A stretch of 64,000 nucleotides of DNA from Microbacteriaceae bacterium PS02344 (GCA_029959905.1 JASCNZ010000002.1:1-64000), one strand, 5' to 3'; counted from the stretch's first letter, positions 1 through 8,795 are shown. A program made the numbers and translations. Notes: generated by a model not told the origin, from the sequence alone.

Positions 1-26
1 AGGCCGCCCCAGGTGTGGGGCGGCCT
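1..26 (+). terminator. Hairpin terminator of an upstream gene outside the window
   Basis: Ten-base arms AGGCCGCCCC and GGGGCGGCCT pair perfectly around a 6-base loop and are followed by TTCGTC. This looks like a factor-independent terminator for a plus-strand gene ending just before the window; that gene itself is not visible. Confidence 0.6.
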
Positions 27-90
27 TCGTCATATGCGAGGGTCGGCCCGAATGCCGCCGCCCGGTCCCGGACGCGGCATCCGATGCGGG

Positions 91-1095
91 TCAGACGGGC
101 GCGCCCACGAGATCGGCGTGGTGGATCGCCGCGACGTCCGGGTGCGCCCGCAGACGCGACTTCAGCGCGTTCTCGCCGTAGAGGGCGTGGATCGGGTTGT
201 TCGGATCCTGCGTCACGCCGGTCGCCTCGGCGGCGAGGTCGGCCGGGAGGTCGATGAGCGGCAGCCGCTTGTCGAGCGCCGGATTGAAGAAGAACGGGAT
301 CGAGATGCGCTCGTGCGGCGCCCGTGGTGAGACGACGCGGTGGTTCGTGGCCTTGAGGTAGCCGCCGGTCGCGTACTCCAGCAGCTCGCCGATGTTCACC
401 ACGAATGCGCCGGGCACCGGGGGAGCGTCGACCCACTCGCCGTCGCGCTCGACCTGCAGGCCGCCCTTGCCCGGCTCGACCCAGAGCAGGGTGAGGACAC
501 CGGAGTCCTTGTGTGCACCCACGCCCTGCTGCGGCTCCGGTTCGTGGGTTCCCGGGTAGCGGACGATCTTGATGAGGGTCGACGGCTCTCCGAAGTGCTC
601 GTCGAAGTACGAGGCCTCCGCTCCCAGGGCTTCCGCCCAGGCCCGCAGCAGGCGTCGGGCGACGTCGCTGAGGGTCTCGTGCCACTCCGACACCACCTCG
701 CGCAGATCGGGCTGTGCCGCGGGCCACAGGTTGGGGCCGATCAGTCGGTTGAACGCCGGGCCATCCGTGACGGGCTGCCGCTCCGGACCGATGTCGATCT
801 GCTCTCGCCAGTCGATCTCGCCCTGGGTGCGCTCGCCGCCCACGCGCGTGTACCCGCGGAAATGCGGGCTGTTCACGTTCTCGATCGCCAGCTTGTCGGC
901 CTCGGGCAAGGCGAAGAAGTAGAGTGCCGCCTTGTGCAACCGCGCCTCGAGAGCGGGGGAGATGCCAGTGCCGGTGAGGTAGAAGAAGCCGACGTCGTGC
1001 GTGGCGGCCCGCAGATCGTCACGGAACCGGGCGGCCGCCTCCGGGCCCTGGTCGAGCTGCGAGAGGTCGAGGATCGGGAGCGAGAGTTCAGCCAT
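91..1095 (-). CDS. 2-oxoglutarate/Fe(II)-dependent dioxygenase, isopenicillin N synthase-like
   Basis: 334 aa, the normal length for this non-haem iron oxygenase superfamily. An N-terminal DIOX_N-type region (about residues 5-120) precedes the double-stranded beta-helix core. The iron-binding facial triad is visible as H195-x-D197 (in GAHKDSG) and H252 (in NHRVV), and the 2-oxoglutarate-binding R-x-S is R263-I-S265. Such enzymes couple 2-oxoglutarate decarboxylation to substrate oxidation in the cytoplasm; the substrate cannot be read from sequence. It stands alone, divergent from the iron operon. The ATG lies 6 nt after a TACGCT hexamer, so a leaderless mRNA is likely. Confidence 0.88.
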   Translation of the reverse strand: MAELSLPILDLSQLDQGPEAAARFRDDLRAATHDVGFFYLTGTGISPALEARLHKAALYFFALPEADKLAIENVNSPHFRGYTRVGGERTQGEIDWREQIDIGPERQPVTDGPAFNRLIGPNLWPAAQPDLREVVSEWHETLSDVARRLLRAWAEALGAEASYFDEHFGEPSTLIKIVRYPGTHEPEPQQGVGAHKDSGVLTLLWVEPGKGGLQVERDGEWVDAPPVPGAFVVNIGELLEYATGGYLKATNHRVVSPRAPHERISIPFFFNPALDKRLPLIDLPADLAAEATGVTQDPNNPIHALYGENALKSRLRAHPDVAAIHHADLVGAPV

Positions 1096-1101
1096 GGCAC
1101 G

Positions 1102-1107
1102 AGCGTA
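1102..1107 (-). promoter_or_regulatory. -10 element of the oxygenase gene, leaderless type
   Basis: TACGCT on the minus strand, 6 nt before the ATG at 1095, with no Shine-Dalgarno between. No convincing -35. Confidence 0.55.
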
Positions 1108-1136
1108 CGTGCGACCGCGCGGGGTGGTGCCGTGTG

Positions 1137-1164
1137 TTGCGGACCATTACTTCGATGCTAGAGT
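1137..1164 (+). promoter_or_regulatory. Putative promoter of efeUOB
   Basis: TTGCGG (1137-1142) and TAGAGT (1159-1164) with a 16-bp spacer. The start would fall just before or within the dyad at 1173-1190, which fits repression by a metal-dependent regulator. Confidence 0.45.
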
Positions 1165-1172
1165 CTTCCGTC

Positions 1173-1190
1173 GGTAAGGGATGCCTTACC
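1173..1190 (+). promoter_or_regulatory. DtxR/IdeR-like iron box
   Basis: The 18-bp dyad has perfect 7-base arms GGTAAGG and CCTTACC around GATG. It resembles the DtxR/IdeR operator family (GGTTAGG-type half sites). Its position just downstream of the putative -10 and before an iron-uptake operon supports Fe(II)-dependent repression. Confidence 0.6.
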
Positions 1191-1219
1191 TCACTCCGAA
1201 CGTCAGAAGGTCTCCACCC

Positions 1220-2194
1220 GTGCTCGCCACCTTCCTCATCGGTCTCCGCGAGGGCCTCGAAGCCGCGCTCGTCGTCGGCATCCTCGTCGCCTACCTGGGG
1301 CGCCTGGGCCGACGCGACGTCCTGCCGCGCCTCTGGGCCGGTGTCGGTCTCGCCGTCGCTCTCGCGCTCGCCATCGGAGCCGTACTGACGTTCGGCGCAT
1401 ACGAGCTCACCTTCGTGGCCCAGGAGTTGATCGGAGGCCTCCTCTCGCTCCTGGCGGTCGGCATGGTCACCTGGATGATCTTCTGGATGCAGCGCGCCGG
1501 ACGCACCATGAAGGCCACGCTCGAGGGCGGCATCGACCGCGCCCTCACCCACGGCGGGCTCTGGGCGCTCGTCGCGATCGGGTTCGTCTCCGTGGCCAGG
1601 GAGGGTATCGAGACGACGCTCCTGTTGTGGTCGATGGTGCAGTCCTTCGGCGACGCGCCGGCGGCGCTGCTCGGCGCGCTCCTCGGACTAGCTGCCGCCG
1701 TCGTCGCCGGCACCCTCATCGCTCGCGGCGCCGTGCGGCTCGACCTGCGTCGATTCTTCGCGTGGACCGGGGGGTTCCTCGTCGTCGTGGCGGCCGGCGT
1801 CCTCGCCTACGCCGTCATGGACCTGCAGGAGGCCGGTGCCCTGCCCGGCCCGTTCACGGCGTCCGCGCCCGTCGATCCGACCTCCGGTGCGGTGGCGGTG
1901 GGCGCGGCGGCGTTCCCCTTCGGCTGGGCCTTCGACCTGACCGCGGTGATCCCGCCCGACAGCGCCGTCGCCGCGATCCTCCAGGCCACCGTCGGCTTCA
2001 TGCCGCGCATGACCTGGCTGCAGGTGGTCGCGTGGAGCCTGTACCTCCTGGTCGTCGGCATCCTCTTCGCCCGCGGTCTGCGGGCAGCCCGCGCGTCGAA
2101 TCCCCGCTCGTCCTCCCCGCCCCTCGCCTCTCCGCGCCCGCCAGCGGGACACGATGAGCACACCACCCTGTCCACCGAACAAGGAGCACTATGA
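1220..2194 (+). CDS. efeU: FTR1-family iron permease EfeU
   Basis: 324 aa from a GTG start chosen because AGAAGG lies 9 nt upstream; an in-frame ATG at 1181 sits inside the iron box and is less likely. The two hallmark REGLE-type iron-ligand motifs are REGLE (residues 10-14) and REGIE (127-131), each inside a hydrophobic helix; about seven membrane segments are apparent. The C-terminal 30 residues are a Ser/Pro-rich cytoplasmic tail. It forms the membrane channel of the EfeUOB iron-uptake system. Its stop overlaps the efeO start (ATGA), so translation is probably coupled. Confidence 0.93.
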   Translation: MLATFLIGLREGLEAALVVGILVAYLGRLGRRDVLPRLWAGVGLAVALALAIGAVLTFGAYELTFVAQELIGGLLSLLAVGMVTWMIFWMQRAGRTMKATLEGGIDRALTHGGLWALVAIGFVSVAREGIETTLLLWSMVQSFGDAPAALLGALLGLAAAVVAGTLIARGAVRLDLRRFFAWTGGFLVVVAAGVLAYAVMDLQEAGALPGPFTASAPVDPTSGAVAVGAAAFPFGWAFDLTAVIPPDSAVAAILQATVGFMPRMTWLQVVAWSLYLLVVGILFARGLRAARASNPRSSSPPLASPRPPAGHDEHTTLSTEQGAL

Positions 2195-3423
2195 CCACCT
2201 CTCAGCGAGCCCTCGCCGTCATCGCCGGTACCGGCGCCGCGGCCCTCGTCCTCAGCGGATGCGTCGCGAAGAGCGATGCGGCGGCGGACGCGGCGTTCGA
2301 GGTGACCTCGACGGACTCCTCCTGCGAGGTGTCCGGCACGACCGCGCAGAGCGGGACGCTCACGTTCGAGGTGACCAACAGCAGCAGTCAGGTGTCGGAG
2401 TTCTACCTGCTCGCAGACGATGGTCTGCGGATCGTCGGCGAGGTCGAGAACATCGCGCCGGCGGCCTCGCGCACCCTCACCGTCGTCGCGCAGCCGGGCG
2501 ACTACTTCACGCTCTGCAAGCCGGGCATGATCGGCGACGGGGTGGGCAAGGCGGGCTTCACGGTGAGCGGCGAGCGCGTGAGCGTCGACGGTCCGGATGC
2601 CGAACTGAAGCAGCAGGCCGTCGATCTGTACGCCGCGTTCGTCAAGGATCAGGTCGGCCAGCTCGTCCCCGCGGTCGAGGACTTCGTCGCCGCCTACCAG
2701 GCGGGCGACGACGAGACCGCTCGTACGCTGTTCCCGACCACGCGCGCCTTCTACGAGCGCATCGAACCCGTCGCCGAGGCGCTCGGCGACCTCGACCCCC
2801 GCATCGACTACCGCGAGGTGGACGCCGTGGCCGAGGGGCTCGATTGGACCGGGTTCCACCGCATCGAGAAGGACCTCTGGGTGCCGGCGCAGGATGCGCT
2901 GAACGCCGACGGCGAGACGCCGGCCTGGCAGGACTGGGCCCCGTCGACGCCCGAGCAGCGCGCGGACTTCGGCGACCTGCTGCTGGCCGACGCGCAGGAG
3001 CTGTACGACTACGTGCACTCGGATGCATTCACCGATTCGCTCGAGGACCAGGGCATCGGAGGTATCTCGAACGGGGCGATCGCTCTGCTCGACGAGGTCG
3101 CGACCGGCAAGATCTCGGGCGAGGAGGACTGGTGGTCGGGGACCGATCTCTCGGACTTCGCCGCCAATGTCGAGGGGTCGAAGATGGCCTTCTCGCTCGT
3201 GCAGGACTTCGCGACAGCGCAGGGCGACGAGGGCGACGCGCTCGTCTCGGAGATCGAAGAGGGCTACGCGGCTCTCGAGGCCTCGCTGGCCGAGCACGGG
3301 TCGCTCGCCGAGGGGTTCGTCCCGTACTCCGAGCTCACCGAGGCCGACAAGCGCGAGTTCACCGATCTCATCAACGCGCTCGCCGAGCCGCTGTCGCAGC
3401 TCACCGGCACCGTCCTCGAGTGA
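2191..3423 (+). CDS. efeO: EfeO/EfeM iron-binding lipoprotein
   Basis: 410 aa. The N-terminus is a lipoprotein signal ending in the lipobox LSGC (C24). Residues about 30-133 form a cupredoxin-like domain with two cysteines (C45, C109) that could be ligands. The rest is the M75 (imelysin-like) helical domain with the HxxE metal motif H223-R-I-E226. The protein captures iron outside the membrane and passes it to EfeU. AAGGAG lies 6 nt before the ATG. It is the second gene of the operon, overlapping efeU by 4 nt. Confidence 0.93.
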   Translation: MTTSQRALAVIAGTGAAALVLSGCVAKSDAAADAAFEVTSTDSSCEVSGTTAQSGTLTFEVTNSSSQVSEFYLLADDGLRIVGEVENIAPAASRTLTVVAQPGDYFTLCKPGMIGDGVGKAGFTVSGERVSVDGPDAELKQQAVDLYAAFVKDQVGQLVPAVEDFVAAYQAGDDETARTLFPTTRAFYERIEPVAEALGDLDPRIDYREVDAVAEGLDWTGFHRIEKDLWVPAQDALNADGETPAWQDWAPSTPEQRADFGDLLLADAQELYDYVHSDAFTDSLEDQGIGGISNGAIALLDEVATGKISGEEDWWSGTDLSDFAANVEGSKMAFSLVQDFATAQGDEGDALVSEIEEGYAALEASLAEHGSLAEGFVPYSELTEADKREFTDLINALAEPLSQLTGTVLE

Positions 3424-3451
3424 CCGGCCGTTGAACGACGAGGGCACGAGC

Positions 3452-4750
3452 ATGGAGAACGCGGGACCGGATGCCGACGGCGAGGGACGCCGCGCGGCAT
3501 CCGCCCCGGCGGGGCTGAGCAGGCGCGGTCTGTTCGGCCTCGCCATCGGTGGCGGCGTCGCGGGGCTCGCGATCGGCGCGGGGGCCGGTGTGGCGGGCGG
3601 CGCGGCGCTGGGCCGGGCGCAGGCCGCGGAAGAGGCACAGCACGCGTACGAGTTCTTCGGAGCGCATCAGGCGGGGATCACGACGCCCGTTCAGGAGCAC
3701 CTGCACTTCGCGGCCTTCGACATGATGCCCCGTACCGACCGCGACGACCTCGTCGCTCTGCTGCAGGACTGGAGCTATGCGGCCGCACGCATGACGCAGG
3801 GGCTCGACGTCAGTGCGACCGGCGCCGTGGGCGGGCCGGCGGACGCGCCACCGGACGACACCGGCGAGGCGCAGGGGCTGCCGGCGTCGGGGCTCACCGT
3901 CACCTTCGGGTTCGGTCCGGGGCTGTTCGAGAACGAGGACGGCGATCGCTACGGCATCGCGGATCGTCGCCCCGCGGTGCTGGAGCGTCTGCCGCCGTTT
4001 CTCGGCGAGGACCTCGATCCGCAGCGTTCCCACGGCGACCTCTGCATCCAGGTGTGCGCCGACGACCCCCAGGTCGCCGTTCACGCCGTGCGCAATCTCA
4101 GTCGCATCGCGTTCGGGCGGGCGCGACTGCGGTGGTCGCAGCTCGGCTATGGCAAGACATCGCGCACGACCTCGGCGCAGGCGACTCCACGCAACCTGTT
4201 CGGGTTCAAGGACGGGACGGCGAACATCCTCGCCGACGACGCCGCCGCACTCGACGCTCATGTCTGGGTGGCCTCCGACGACGAGCCGGCATGGATGGCG
4301 GGCGGTTCGTACCTCGTCGCCCGCAAGATCGCGATGCTCATCGAGACGTGGGATCGCGTGCGCCTCGCTGAGCAGGATGCGATCATCGGGCGCGACAAGG
4401 GGAAGGGTGCTCCGCTCTCGGGCGGCGACGAGTTCTCGGCCCCCGACCTCGACGGCGACGCCATCGCGGTGAACGCGCACATGCGTCTGGCGCATCCGGA
4501 CTCGAACGGCGGAACCCGCATCCTGCGTCGCGGGTTCAACTACGTCGACGGCAATAACGACCTCGGTCGCCTCGACGCCGGCTTGTTCTTCCTGTCGTAT
4601 CAGCGGTCTCCCGCGCAGTTCATCGCGCTGCAGAAGCGGCTGTCGACTGACGCGCTGAACGAGTACATCCGCCACGTGGGCTCCGGCATCTGGGCGATCC
4701 CCGGCGGCGCGACCCCGGGCTCGTACGTGGGGGCCGAGCTCTTCGCCTGA
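3452..4750 (+). CDS. efeB: Tat-exported dye-decolorizing haem peroxidase EfeB
   Basis: 432 aa from the ATG preceded by GAGGG; the reading frame is open much further upstream but that part only shadows efeO. A twin-arginine signal is clear: SRRGLFG with R24-R25, then a Gly/Ala-rich hydrophobic stretch and a likely cleavage site after AQA. The DyP signature GxxDG is residues 251-255 (GFKDG, catalytic D254), and H343 in NAHMRLAHP is the expected proximal haem ligand. It is exported folded and acts with EfeU/EfeO in iron acquisition. Last gene of the operon, 28 nt after efeO. Confidence 0.92.
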   Translation: MENAGPDADGEGRRAASAPAGLSRRGLFGLAIGGGVAGLAIGAGAGVAGGAALGRAQAAEEAQHAYEFFGAHQAGITTPVQEHLHFAAFDMMPRTDRDDLVALLQDWSYAAARMTQGLDVSATGAVGGPADAPPDDTGEAQGLPASGLTVTFGFGPGLFENEDGDRYGIADRRPAVLERLPPFLGEDLDPQRSHGDLCIQVCADDPQVAVHAVRNLSRIAFGRARLRWSQLGYGKTSRTTSAQATPRNLFGFKDGTANILADDAAALDAHVWVASDDEPAWMAGGSYLVARKIAMLIETWDRVRLAEQDAIIGRDKGKGAPLSGGDEFSAPDLDGDAIAVNAHMRLAHPDSNGGTRILRRGFNYVDGNNDLGRLDAGLFFLSYQRSPAQFIALQKRLSTDALNEYIRHVGSGIWAIPGGATPGSYVGAELFA

Positions 4751-4770
4751 TCCGTCCGAGATGGGGCGGC

Positions 4771-5634
4771 TCAGGCCGAGATCGTCTCGACGACGGCGGC
4801 GGCCACCGCATCCGCACCGAAGTGGTCGTGCGCCGTGATCGTCACCACGACGTCGTCCATGAACAGCAGGAGTTGACCGTGGGCCCCATGCAGCCGCCAG
4901 GCGGCTCCGGGGCCCGCCCATCCGCCGAGCGCGTAGCGGTCGTACGTGGGCGATGTGCCCGCCGGCACCCAGCCGTCGTGCATCGCGTCGATCCACTCGG
5001 AAGAGACGACGCGGCGGCCCTCCCACGCCCCGCGGTCTCGGATGAGGCGTCCGATCGCCGCCATCTCGGCGGTGCGCAGCATCAGGCCGCCTCCCGCGAG
5101 GATGCGCCCGTTCGGGCACCGCTCCCACTGCGCCTCGCGGATGCCGAGCGGGTCGAAGAGCCGCGGGCGCAGGTACGACATCACATCGCCGGTGCGCTCG
5201 GCCAGCGCCGTCATGGCGGTGTACGTGCTGGCGTTCGAGTACTGGAACCGGCGGCCGGTGGTGGGACGGCTCAGGAACTCGGCCGCGAGGTCGGGCCAGT
5301 CCGTCATCATCGTCTCGGACCAGGGCAGGTCGATGCCGCTCGACATGCTGAGCAGGTGTCGCAGGGAGACGTCGTCGGCCCCCGTGCCCGTCTGCCACGA
5401 CGGGAGCAGTTCCGCAACCGGTGCGTCCACGTCGACGAGCCCCTCGTCGGCGGCGATCCCGGCAGCGATCACGCATACGCCCTTCGCAACCGATTGCACG
5501 TCGATACGGTCGTCGGGCGCCCAGCGGTGCTGCGCCTCGTCGGCATCCGCCAGGACGTGCAGTCCGAGGGCGCCGAATCCGACGGTCTCGATGTGGGCGA
5601 CGATGCGGTCGCGGAGGGCCTCGGCTCGGGTCAC
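4771..5634 (-). CDS. Serine hydrolase, class C beta-lactamase-like fold
   Basis: 287 aa. S48-V-A-K51 is the SxxK nucleophile motif, Y132-S-N134 the YxN motif, and HGAHG near residue 250 occupies the place of the KTG-like box. No signal peptide is seen, so it is probably cytoplasmic. Relatives include esterases and D-amino-acid peptidases; beta-lactam resistance should not be assumed. The GTG start lies 6 nt after TAGCGT, whose TAG is the stop codon of the upstream acyltransferase gene. Confidence 0.85.
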   Translation of the reverse strand: MTRAEALRDRIVAHIETVGFGALGLHVLADADEAQHRWAPDDRIDVQSVAKGVCVIAAGIAADEGLVDVDAPVAELLPSWQTGTGADDVSLRHLLSMSSGIDLPWSETMMTDWPDLAAEFLSRPTTGRRFQYSNASTYTAMTALAERTGDVMSYLRPRLFDPLGIREAQWERCPNGRILAGGGLMLRTAEMAAIGRLIRDRGAWEGRRVVSSEWIDAMHDGWVPAGTSPTYDRYALGGWAGPGAAWRLHGAHGQLLLFMDDVVVTITAHDHFGADAVAAAVVETISA

Positions 5635-5640
5635 CGCTCC

Positions 5641-5646
5641 ACGCTA
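5641..5646 (-). promoter_or_regulatory. -10 element overlapping a stop codon (serine hydrolase promoter)
   Basis: TAGCGT on the minus strand: its TAG is the in-frame stop of the acyltransferase gene (5644-5646), and the GTG start of the hydrolase is 6 nt further on. Confidence 0.5.
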
Positions 5647-6774
5647 TCGCGGTCGCCGCGACCCGGTCGGATCGTTCCGGCCCCGGCCGGAGGCCAGGTC
5701 GGGGTCGCGGAACAGCCAGCGCGGACGCGGTTCGACGAGGGGTCGGAACACCCGCCGCACGGGTGCCGTCGCGAGGGCGAGGGCGAGGACCACCGAAAGC
5801 CCCGTGACGAGGGGGAGCCAGAGCCAGGTGGGTTCGAGCCCGCGCAGCGCCCCGGACTCGCGGAACGGGTACAGCACGAACGAGTGCAGCAGGTACACGT
5901 ACATCGTGTACTGCCCAAACACGGTCCATCGATACGAGCCCCGGGGCACGAGCGCGAAGAACGCGGCGCACAGCAGCACCGCCAGCAGCATCAGCACGAT
6001 GCGGATGCCGCCGGCCCACCACTGCTCGCCGGCGAGGTCGGCGTAGGAGTCCTCGTAGAACAGCCAGTGGCGCAGGTCGACCTGCTCCCACAGCGGCAGC
6101 CAGTGCCACGCGGCCCATCCTGCCGCGGCCAGCACGGTGATGGCGGCGACGCGAGACCACCACGGGCGCGCGTCGATGAGGTGCAGTCGCGCGACGATGT
6201 CGCGATCGCGCAGCCACCACCCCAGCGCGAAGAACGGCAGCAGTCCGAGGGTACGCGAGAGCGAGAACGTGCTGTCGATGTTGGGGAGGTAGCCGGAACC
6301 GACCGAGATGACGACCGTCCAGAACAGAGGCCATCGCAGCAGGGCCAGGTAGGGGAGCACGAGGCGGAAGATGCCGAGCGCCAGGAGGAACCACAGGGTC
6401 CACGACGGCTGCGAGGGGTTCGGGTTGACCTGTCCTTCGACCAGCCACTTCGTCACGGTCCAGAGCGTCTCGAAGATCACGTACGGCAGGAGGATGTCGG
6501 TCAGCACGCGGGCCATCTGCGTCTTCGTGGGCGACCCCGACTTCGAGAAGTACCCCGAGATGATCGCGAAGGCCGGCATGTGGAACGCGTAGAGCGCGAG
6601 GTAGAACGCGAACGCGATGTCGGAGTCGTAGATGAGGCGCTGGATCGCATGACCGAGGACCACCAGCACGATGCACGCATAGCGCGCGTTGTCCCAGAAC
6701 GGCACGCGCCGCCGCGGACGCGACGTGGATGCCGTCGCGGGGCCTGAGGGGTCTGCGGTCCCGGTGGTGCTCAT
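5644..6774 (-). CDS. Acyltransferase 3 family membrane protein
   Basis: 376 aa with about ten hydrophobic helices. The acyltransferase-3 signature R-x10-H is present in the first helix (R31 to H42, within RYACIVLVVLGH), followed by an AFHMPAFAIISGYF segment typical of the family. Such enzymes move acyl groups onto cell-surface glycans or other acceptors across the membrane. The acceptor is unknown. It is divergent from the monooxygenase operon and followed by a serine hydrolase. The ATG lies 6 nt after TAGCCT. Confidence 0.87.
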   Translation of the reverse strand: MSTTGTADPSGPATASTSRPRRRVPFWDNARYACIVLVVLGHAIQRLIYDSDIAFAFYLALYAFHMPAFAIISGYFSKSGSPTKTQMARVLTDILLPYVIFETLWTVTKWLVEGQVNPNPSQPSWTLWFLLALGIFRLVLPYLALLRWPLFWTVVISVGSGYLPNIDSTFSLSRTLGLLPFFALGWWLRDRDIVARLHLIDARPWWSRVAAITVLAAAGWAAWHWLPLWEQVDLRHWLFYEDSYADLAGEQWWAGGIRIVLMLLAVLLCAAFFALVPRGSYRWTVFGQYTMYVYLLHSFVLYPFRESGALRGLEPTWLWLPLVTGLSVVLALALATAPVRRVFRPLVEPRPRWLFRDPDLASGRGRNDPTGSRRPR

Positions 6775-6780
6775 CCGCTC

Positions 6781-6786
6781 AGGCTA
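6781..6786 (-). promoter_or_regulatory. -10 element of the acyltransferase gene, leaderless type
   Basis: TAGCCT on the minus strand, 6 nt before the ATG at 6774. Confidence 0.5.
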
Positions 6787-6815
6787 CCGGGGGGAATAAA
6801 GTGGAGGCGATCGCG

Positions 6816-6840
6816 TTGACTCATATACATTCAAGTGAAT
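6816..6840 (+). promoter_or_regulatory. Promoter/operator region of the monooxygenase operon
   Basis: TTGACT (6816-6821) is a good -35. The dyad ATTCA-AG-TGAAT (6829-6840) lies in the spacer and -10 zone, where a repressor would block polymerase. MarR-type regulators often control this flavin pair; no such gene is adjacent here. Confidence 0.45.
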
Positions 6841-6882
6841 AGAACCGGATCTCCGGTCCGGATCGAGAGAGTTGGAGCAATC

Positions 6883-8109
6883 ATGAGCGAGCAGTCAGGG
6901 GCACCCGCGATGCAGTTCGGCATCATGTCGGTGAGCGACATCACGCGCGACCCCACGACCGGCGAGACCCCGAGCGAGCAGGAGCGCATCCAGGCGACCC
7001 TCACGATCGCGAAGCACGCGGAGGAGGTCGGCCTCGACGTCTTCGCCGTCGGCGAGCACCACAACCCGCCGTTCTGGTCGTCCAGCCCCACCACGTTCCT
7101 GGCCGCGCTCGCCGCGCAGACCGAGCGACTCATCGTCTCGACCTCGACCACGCTCATCACCACCAACGACCCGGTGCGCATCGCCGAGGAGTACGCGATG
7201 CTGCAGCACGTGTCGAACGGGCGGATGGACCTCATGCTCGGCCGTGGCAACACCGGACCGGTCTACCCGTGGTTCGGCCAGGACATCCGTCAGGGGTTGC
7301 CTCTCGCGATCGAGAACTACGCGCTGCTGCACAAGCTGTGGCGTGAGGACGTCGTCGACTGGGAAGGCAAGTTCCGCACGCCGCTGCAGGGCTTCACGTC
7401 GACACCGCGTCCCCTCGACGGCGTCGCGCCGTTCGTCTGGCACGGCTCCATCCGTACGCCGGAGATCGCCGAGCAGGCCGCCTACTACGGCGACGGCTTC
7501 TTCGCGAACAACATCTTCTGGCCGAAGGAGCACTACCAGCGCCTCATCGAGCTCTACCGTCAGCGCTACGCGCACTACGGGCACGGCACGCCGGAGCAGG
7601 CGATCGTCGGACTCGGCGGACAGGTGTTCATGGCCGCCAAGTCGCAGGATGCGGTGAACCAGTTCCGCCCGTACTTCGACAACGCCCCCGTCTACGGTCA
7701 CGGTCCGAGCATGGAGGACTTCACCGAGATGACGCCGCTCACCGTCGGCTCGCCTCAGCAGGTGATCGACCGCTACGCGGGGATGCGCGAGCACTTCGGC
7801 GATTACCAGCGCCAGCTGTTCCTCATCGACCACGCCGGTCTGCCTCTCAAGACGGTCCTCGAGCAGCTCGACATCCTCGGCTCGGAGGTCGTGCCGGTGC
7901 TGCGTGCCGAGCTCGCGAAGGACCGTCCGGCGTCCGTGCCGGATGCCCCCACGCACGCCGCGCGCGTGAAGGCGGTCTTCGGCGACGGGCCGACCCGCCA
8001 GGCGCGTCCCGGAGCCAACCGCGGAGACAACCTCACCGGCGACAGCCCCTACCAGGACACGCCCGCAGCGGCCGGTGCCGCTTTCGGTCTCAGCCGGAAG
8101 GGAGCCTGA
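6883..8109 (+). CDS. Luciferase-like FMN-dependent monooxygenase (CE1758-like)
   Basis: 408 aa from the ATG preceded by GGAG at 5 nt; an in-frame ATG at 6835 overlaps the operator. The protein has the bacterial luciferase TIM-barrel pattern, with DVFAVGEHHNPPF near residue 50 and LMLGRGNTGPVYPWFGQD near residue 125. It uses reduced FMN and oxygen; the substrate is unknown. The next gene, one base away, is an NADPH-dependent FMN reductase that would supply FMNH2, so the two form a two-component monooxygenase like the CE1758/CE1759 pair of corynebacteria. The last 50 residues are Gly/Pro/Ala-rich and probably flexible. Confidence 0.9.
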   Translation: MSEQSGAPAMQFGIMSVSDITRDPTTGETPSEQERIQATLTIAKHAEEVGLDVFAVGEHHNPPFWSSSPTTFLAALAAQTERLIVSTSTTLITTNDPVRIAEEYAMLQHVSNGRMDLMLGRGNTGPVYPWFGQDIRQGLPLAIENYALLHKLWREDVVDWEGKFRTPLQGFTSTPRPLDGVAPFVWHGSIRTPEIAEQAAYYGDGFFANNIFWPKEHYQRLIELYRQRYAHYGHGTPEQAIVGLGGQVFMAAKSQDAVNQFRPYFDNAPVYGHGPSMEDFTEMTPLTVGSPQQVIDRYAGMREHFGDYQRQLFLIDHAGLPLKTVLEQLDILGSEVVPVLRAELAKDRPASVPDAPTHAARVKAVFGDGPTRQARPGANRGDNLTGDSPYQDTPAAAGAAFGLSRKGA

Positions 8110-8110
8110 G

Positions 8111-8755
8111 ATGACCGCGCGTCGCGTCGCCGTCGTGTCGGCGGGGCTGTCGAATCCATCGTCGACCCGGATGCTGGCCGATCGCCTCGCCGCCGAGACG
8201 GTGAAGGCGCTCCGCGAGCGCGACATCGAGGCCACGGTCGACGTGATCGAGCTGCGCGACCACGCGCACGACATCACGAACAACCTGCTCACGGGGTTCG
8301 CCCCGCCGGCCCTCGAGGCGGCGGTCAACACCGTCGTCTCGGCGGACGCGCTGATCGCGGTCACGCCGATCTTCTCGACGAGCTACTCCGGCCTGTTCAA
8401 GTCGTTCATCGACGTGCTCGACCCGGACGCCCTGACCGGTACGCCGGTACTGATCGGCGCCAACGCCGGTACGGCCCGGCACTCGCTCGCGATCGACTAC
8501 GCGATCCGCCCGCTCTTCGCGTACCTGCACGCCGACGCCGTCTCAACCGGCGTCTTCGCCGCGTCGAGCGACTGGGGAGGAGCGGGCGACCAGGTCGCTC
8601 CGTTGGCGAAGCGGATCGAGAAGGGCGCGAAAGAGCTCGCCGAGGCCGTCGCACGCCGGGACGCCGCCGTTTCCAGCGATCCGTTCGACCCCGCGACGTA
8701 TCTGGGTGAAGGGCGCTCGTTCGGCCACCTGCTCGGGGGTCTCGCGGGGGAGTGA
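8111..8755 (+). CDS. NADPH-dependent FMN reductase (CE1759-like)
   Basis: 214 aa flavodoxin-like fold. It begins VAVVSAGLSNPSSTRMLADRL, the phosphate-binding loop of FMN reductases, and has TPIFSTSYSGLFKSFID near residue 90, the usual flavin-contact segment. One base separates it from the monooxygenase stop, with GGGAG before the ATG inside that gene. It most likely reduces FMN for its neighbour. A strong convergent terminator follows. Confidence 0.9.
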   Translation: MTARRVAVVSAGLSNPSSTRMLADRLAAETVKALRERDIEATVDVIELRDHAHDITNNLLTGFAPPALEAAVNTVVSADALIAVTPIFSTSYSGLFKSFIDVLDPDALTGTPVLIGANAGTARHSLAIDYAIRPLFAYLHADAVSTGVFAASSDWGGAGDQVAPLAKRIEKGAKELAEAVARRDAAVSSDPFDPATYLGEGRSFGHLLGGLAGE

Positions 8756-8795
8756 CCGCGGAGCCCATCCGGGAGCCGCTGAGGACGAGGAACAG

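Noticed and set aside
4771-5634. Antibiotic-resistance beta-lactamase
   Set aside because: The SxxK fold is shared by esterases and peptidases, and there is no export signal, so resistance cannot be claimed.
3401-6676. Minus-strand open frame of 1091 codons
   Set aside because: It runs through efeB antisense, then out of frame with the serine hydrolase and acyltransferase genes; low-complexity Arg/Pro/Gly.
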